This document shows, in pieces, positions 61,690 to 64,000 of a stretch of 64,000 nt of DNA. The notes under the pieces were generated by a model that worked only from the letters and a program-made list of their open reading frames with translations, was not told the origin of the DNA and ran no database searches. The DNA is taken from positions 237,139 through 301,138 of the forward strand of contig JAUJOZ010000002.1 in assembly GCA_030447415.1 (NCBI GenBank). The letters run 5' to 3'. This DNA is from Thermomicrobiales bacterium (GTDB lineage Bacteria; Chloroflexota; Chloroflexia; Thermomicrobiales; UBA6265). How positions within the stretch are numbered: position 1 is the first letter of the stretch; each line of letters opens with the position of its first letter. Made by a program: the position numbers and the translations under genes.

Positions 61690-62273
61690 TAACTCGGTCC
61701 AATGAACAACCGGATCATGGGCAGTCGTGTGGCCTCCGATGGAAGGATCGACTGCACCCAACCGGCGATCCATAGCCGCAGATCGTGCCCGGACCGGCAC
61801 CCGATGACTGCCCGCGCTCGGTGTACGGCGGACTCCAGGCCCGCCAAGGGGTCGGTGTCAGCGGTCGTGCTCGAGCGGCGGAGTTGTCCGCCGGCGGGGC
61901 CCCGACGGTGTGGCGGGGAACGATGACACGGGTGCCCAAACCCCCGGGGCGTTTGGGAGCGGAGATGGCATGGCTGCACGGATCCGACCCATGCCGGACG
62001 CGGTGGGGCGTATCGCCCCTAGCGGAGCGGGCAGCGGTTCCCATCCTCGCCGACATGCATGACAGGCATTTGGCGGAGCTGCTTACCGGGCCGTGTCGAC
62101 CGCGCCAAGTAACGCTGGCGACGCTGGACACGACGCTGGCACGGCCGGCCGGTAAGGTCACGGCGAACAACTTGCGAGGGCAGGGGAGAGCCGGTGGCTT
62201 GGGACCGCTCGGCGTTGAGGGCCGGAAGGCGAGGCGGGAGGGCGGGTTGCACCGCGGCGGGGGACGTGACGAC
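61690..62273. other. Gap upstream of the phospholipid cluster
   Basis: About 580 bases. The pssA frame is open through part of it, but nothing there resembles the family, and no other gene is supported. No clear promoter recognised. Confidence 0.3.
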
Positions 62274-62987
62274 GTGACGATGCGGCAGGCGCTGCCGATG
62301 CTGGTGACGATGGTGGCACTTGCCTGCGGCCTGGCGGCCATTGAGGCGGCACGAACGGGCGCGTGGGACGTGAGCCTCCGGTTGATCCTGCTCGCGGCGG
62401 TGGCCGACGGCGTCGATGGCATGCTCGCCCGGCGGTTTCGGGTCGTCAGCGCAATGGGCGAGCAGCTTGACTCGCTCGCCGATATCATCGCCTTCGGCGC
62501 GGCGCCCGCCTTCCTCTTTTCAGCGTACTATGGCGACGCCTCCGGTCCCGCACGGGTTGGGGTCGCGCTCGCTTTCGTCCTCGCGGGTGCTTACCGGTTG
62601 GCGCGTTTTCTCGCGCAGCCGACCCACGGTGCCGTCCGCGGTCTGCCGATCACCGCCGCTGGTCCGCTCCTCGCGCTGGCAGTGGCGGGGCCGGTCGGCA
62701 TGGGGATGCGGGAGGCTGGAGCCGCCGGCATCGCGCTTGCCGCCCTGATGATCTGCCACCACCCGTTCCCAAAGGTTGGGCGGTCACGGCGGTGGCTGCT
62801 GCCGGCGATCGCCGGAGCCGCCCTACCGGTCGTCCTCTGGCCCCAGGTCGAGACTGTCGCCACCGTTGCCGCGCTCACGCTGGTGATCTACGTCGCGTGG
62901 GGCTTCATCGGTCAGGTGGTGGTGAACGACGGCATGCCCGCGATCGGCGTCGAGGAGGTCCGGGAAGTTGGCCGGCCGCGTCCCTAA
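62274..62987 (+). CDS. pssA: CDP-diacylglycerol-serine O-phosphatidyltransferase
   Basis: A 237-residue membrane CDP-alcohol phosphatidyltransferase making phosphatidylserine from CDP-diacylglycerol and serine. The signature D-G-x2-A-R-x8-G-x3-D-x3-D is complete in DGMLARRFRVVSAMGEQLDSLAD, followed by FGAAPAFLFSAYY and AGAYRLARF as in PssA. About six helices. GTG 62274 or ATG 62280 are possible starts. A methyltransferase and PS decarboxylase follow directly, which supports the serine specificity. Confidence 0.88.
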   Translation: MTMRQALPMLVTMVALACGLAAIEAARTGAWDVSLRLILLAAVADGVDGMLARRFRVVSAMGEQLDSLADIIAFGAAPAFLFSAYYGDASGPARVGVALAFVLAGAYRLARFLAQPTHGAVRGLPITAAGPLLALAVAGPVGMGMREAGAAGIALAALMICHHPFPKVGRSRRWLLPAIAGAALPVVLWPQVETVATVAALTLVIYVAWGFIGQVVVNDGMPAIGVEEVREVGRPRP

Positions 62988-63576
62988 CGCTTCCGCCGGT
63001 GTGACGTCCCACTGGGAATTCCTCAAGGCCTTTGTCCGGGCGCGCCGGACGATCGGAGCAGTGGCGCCGACGAGCCGCGGCGTCGCGCGGCGCATCGTCC
63101 GCCTGGCTGGGGCGGAGACGGCGCACCTCATCGCCGAGTTTGGCCCGGGGACCGGCGTAATCACCCAGGAGCTGCTTGCGGCGTTACCGGCCGACGGTCG
63201 GTTGTGGGCGTTTGAGGTTTACCAGCCGTTCGTCGAACACCTTCGCGCAACGGTTGACGACGGACGCTTGACCCTCCTGGCTGAGTCGGCCGAGGGGATC
63301 GCCGGACTCCGCGAGCGCGAGGACTTACCCGGGTTCGACGCCGTCGTGTCGGCGATCCCCTTTAGCCTCATGGATCCTGCGCAGACGGCCGAGATCCTGC
63401 GCGCCGCGGCGCGAGCGCTGCGGCCGGGCGGCGCCTTCGTCGCGCTTCAATACCACCCGCGGTATCTCACGCCACTGCTGCGCGCGGAGTTCGCGGTCGT
63501 CGAACGGGAGATCTACCTGTGGAACGTTCCCCCGGCGCTGCTGCTGCGTGCCCGCGATCCGCGACCGACCGGCTGA
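62968..63576 (+). CDS. Phospholipid N-methyltransferase-like SAM methyltransferase (PmtA type)
   Basis: A 202-residue class I methyltransferase. The N-terminus (WEFLKAFVRARRTIGAVAPTSRGVARRIV) is the pattern of PmtA phosphatidylethanolamine N-methyltransferases and KsgA-like relatives. The SAM motif is IAEFGPGTGVITQELL, with WAFEVYQPFVEHLR and DAVVSAIPFSLM (a variant of the NPPY-like motif IV). TTG 62968 has GAGGAGG nine bases upstream and overlaps pssA; GTG 63001 is the alternative. Its place between pssA and psd suggests methylation of phosphatidylethanolamine, perhaps to mono- or dimethyl-PE or phosphatidylcholine. Confidence 0.82.
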   Translation: MAGRVPNASAGVTSHWEFLKAFVRARRTIGAVAPTSRGVARRIVRLAGAETAHLIAEFGPGTGVITQELLAALPADGRLWAFEVYQPFVEHLRATVDDGRLTLLAESAEGIAGLREREDLPGFDAVVSAIPFSLMDPAQTAEILRAAARALRPGGAFVALQYHPRYLTPLLRAEFAVVEREIYLWNVPPALLLRARDPRPTG

Positions 63577-64000
63577 GCAGCGCGCGCCGGCGCTCGATCA
63601 CCGAAGGCCGGGCCATTCTGGTCCTGCTCGTCGCGGTCGGGCTGGCGGCCGCCCGCCTGTTTCGGCCGGCGGTCCCCCTCGCCCTCCTCACCGCGTGCGC
63701 CGCCGCGTTCACCGTTCGTGACCCGGAGCGAGCAGTCATCCGACGGCCCGACGCTGCGCTGGCGCCGGCCGATGGGCGGATCATCCACATTGGGCGCGTC
63801 TGGGATGCCTACTGGCAGGCTGAGCTCCTCGAGGTCGCCATCTTCCTCGCCTTGTGGGACGTCCACGTCCAGCGGAGTCCGCTGGACGGCGAGGTGGTCG
63901 CTCACCATCGCCGCGCTGGCGGCTACCGCGCGGCGATGCGCCGGGCCGCGACCCACGGCAACAACCAACTGGCGACCTACGTCCGGACGGCGGCCGGCCC
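63573..64000 (+). CDS. psd: Phosphatidylserine decarboxylase, partial
   Basis: The left part of a pyruvoyl-dependent decarboxylase forming phosphatidylethanolamine; the right side is cut by the window edge. A membrane segment (ILVLLVAVGLAAARLFRPAVPLALL) precedes RPDAALAPADGRIIHIG, WDAYWQAELLEVAIFLALWDVHVQRSPLDGEVV and ATHGNNQLATYVRTAAG, typical of the short archaeal/PSD-A type. The frame begins at the methyltransferase stop, but no ATG, GTG or TTG in frame was found near 63573, so the start is unresolved. Confidence 0.87.
   Translation, partial: MSSARRRSITEGRAILVLLVAVGLAAARLFRPAVPLALLTACAAAFTVRDPERAVIRRPDAALAPADGRIIHIGRVWDAYWQAELLEVAIFLALWDVHVQRSPLDGEVVAHHRRAGGYRAAMRRAATHGNNQLATYVRTAAG

Overview
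The window is GC-rich bacterial chromosome with many GTG starts, Shine-Dalgarno sites of the GGAGG type and tightly overlapped operons (ATGA or GTGA junctions). The gene content (doubled-ATPase ECF transporter, CUT1 sugar ABC operons with several Gfo/Idh/MocA dehydrogenases, rpsP-khpA-rimM, a PS synthase/decarboxylase pair) and the look of the proteins suggest a Chloroflexota bacterium near the Thermomicrobia/Sphaerobacter group. That placement is an inference from recalled family resemblance, not from a search.

Layout. 0-4.5 kb: a CoA-transferase subunit, a frameshifted triosephosphate-isomerase paralog, a broken SDH/SppA-like membrane protease and an intact SDR. 4.6-11.3 kb: an IS5-type transposase scrap, two SAM methyltransferases, a small membrane-protein pair divergent from an XRE/MmyB regulator, a nucleotidyltransferase and a membrane protein whose 5' end is tandemly duplicated. 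11.7-16.1 kb: an ArsR-type regulator with a very clear self-overlapping promoter/operator, an integrase scrap, then the housekeeping run rpsP-khpA-rimM and a GNAT. 16.4-24.6 kb: a divergent sugar-catabolism locus (three Gfo/Idh/MocA dehydrogenases, a TIM-barrel isomerase, a solute-binding protein with an in-frame stop, two permeases, no ATPase). 24.9-30.3 kb: an alpha-dioxygenase-like haem protein, an MBL-fold protein, a nucleosidase, and a DUF1634-TauE pair.

30.7-35.9 kb is the most interesting block: a cobalamin riboswitch with an intrinsic terminator, followed by a secreted alpha/alpha-barrel protein, a DUF4430-like membrane-anchored protein, an ECF T component and a double ATPase. Together the first two look like the two domains of vitamin B12 intrinsic factor/transcobalamin, encoded separately and coupled to an ECF importer. 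No ordinary S component is visible.

36-42 kb: PAP2, UPF0104, GDPD, HAD, SIS and ROK genes (lipid and sugar-phosphate metabolism). 42.8-54.7 kb: Lon with a long proline-rich N-terminal extension, a decayed DUF433/DUF5615 toxin-antitoxin pair, membrane proteins, a mercuric-reductase-like flavoprotein, a decayed SDR, threonine synthase and a hydrolase with an in-frame stop. 55-64 kb: two MFS transporters, an acyl-CoA desaturase behind a 13-C tract, a SnoaL remnant, a zinc-ribbon protein, and a phospholipid cluster (pssA, a PmtA-like methyltransferase, psd).

A striking property of the window is the number of broken genes. At least nine reading frames carry indels or in-frame stops while essential genes between them are intact. 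Several indels sit in homopolymers, so assembly error must be excluded, but the SDR remnant has also lost its catalytic residues, which points to real decay. No tRNA, rRNA or CRISPR array was found.
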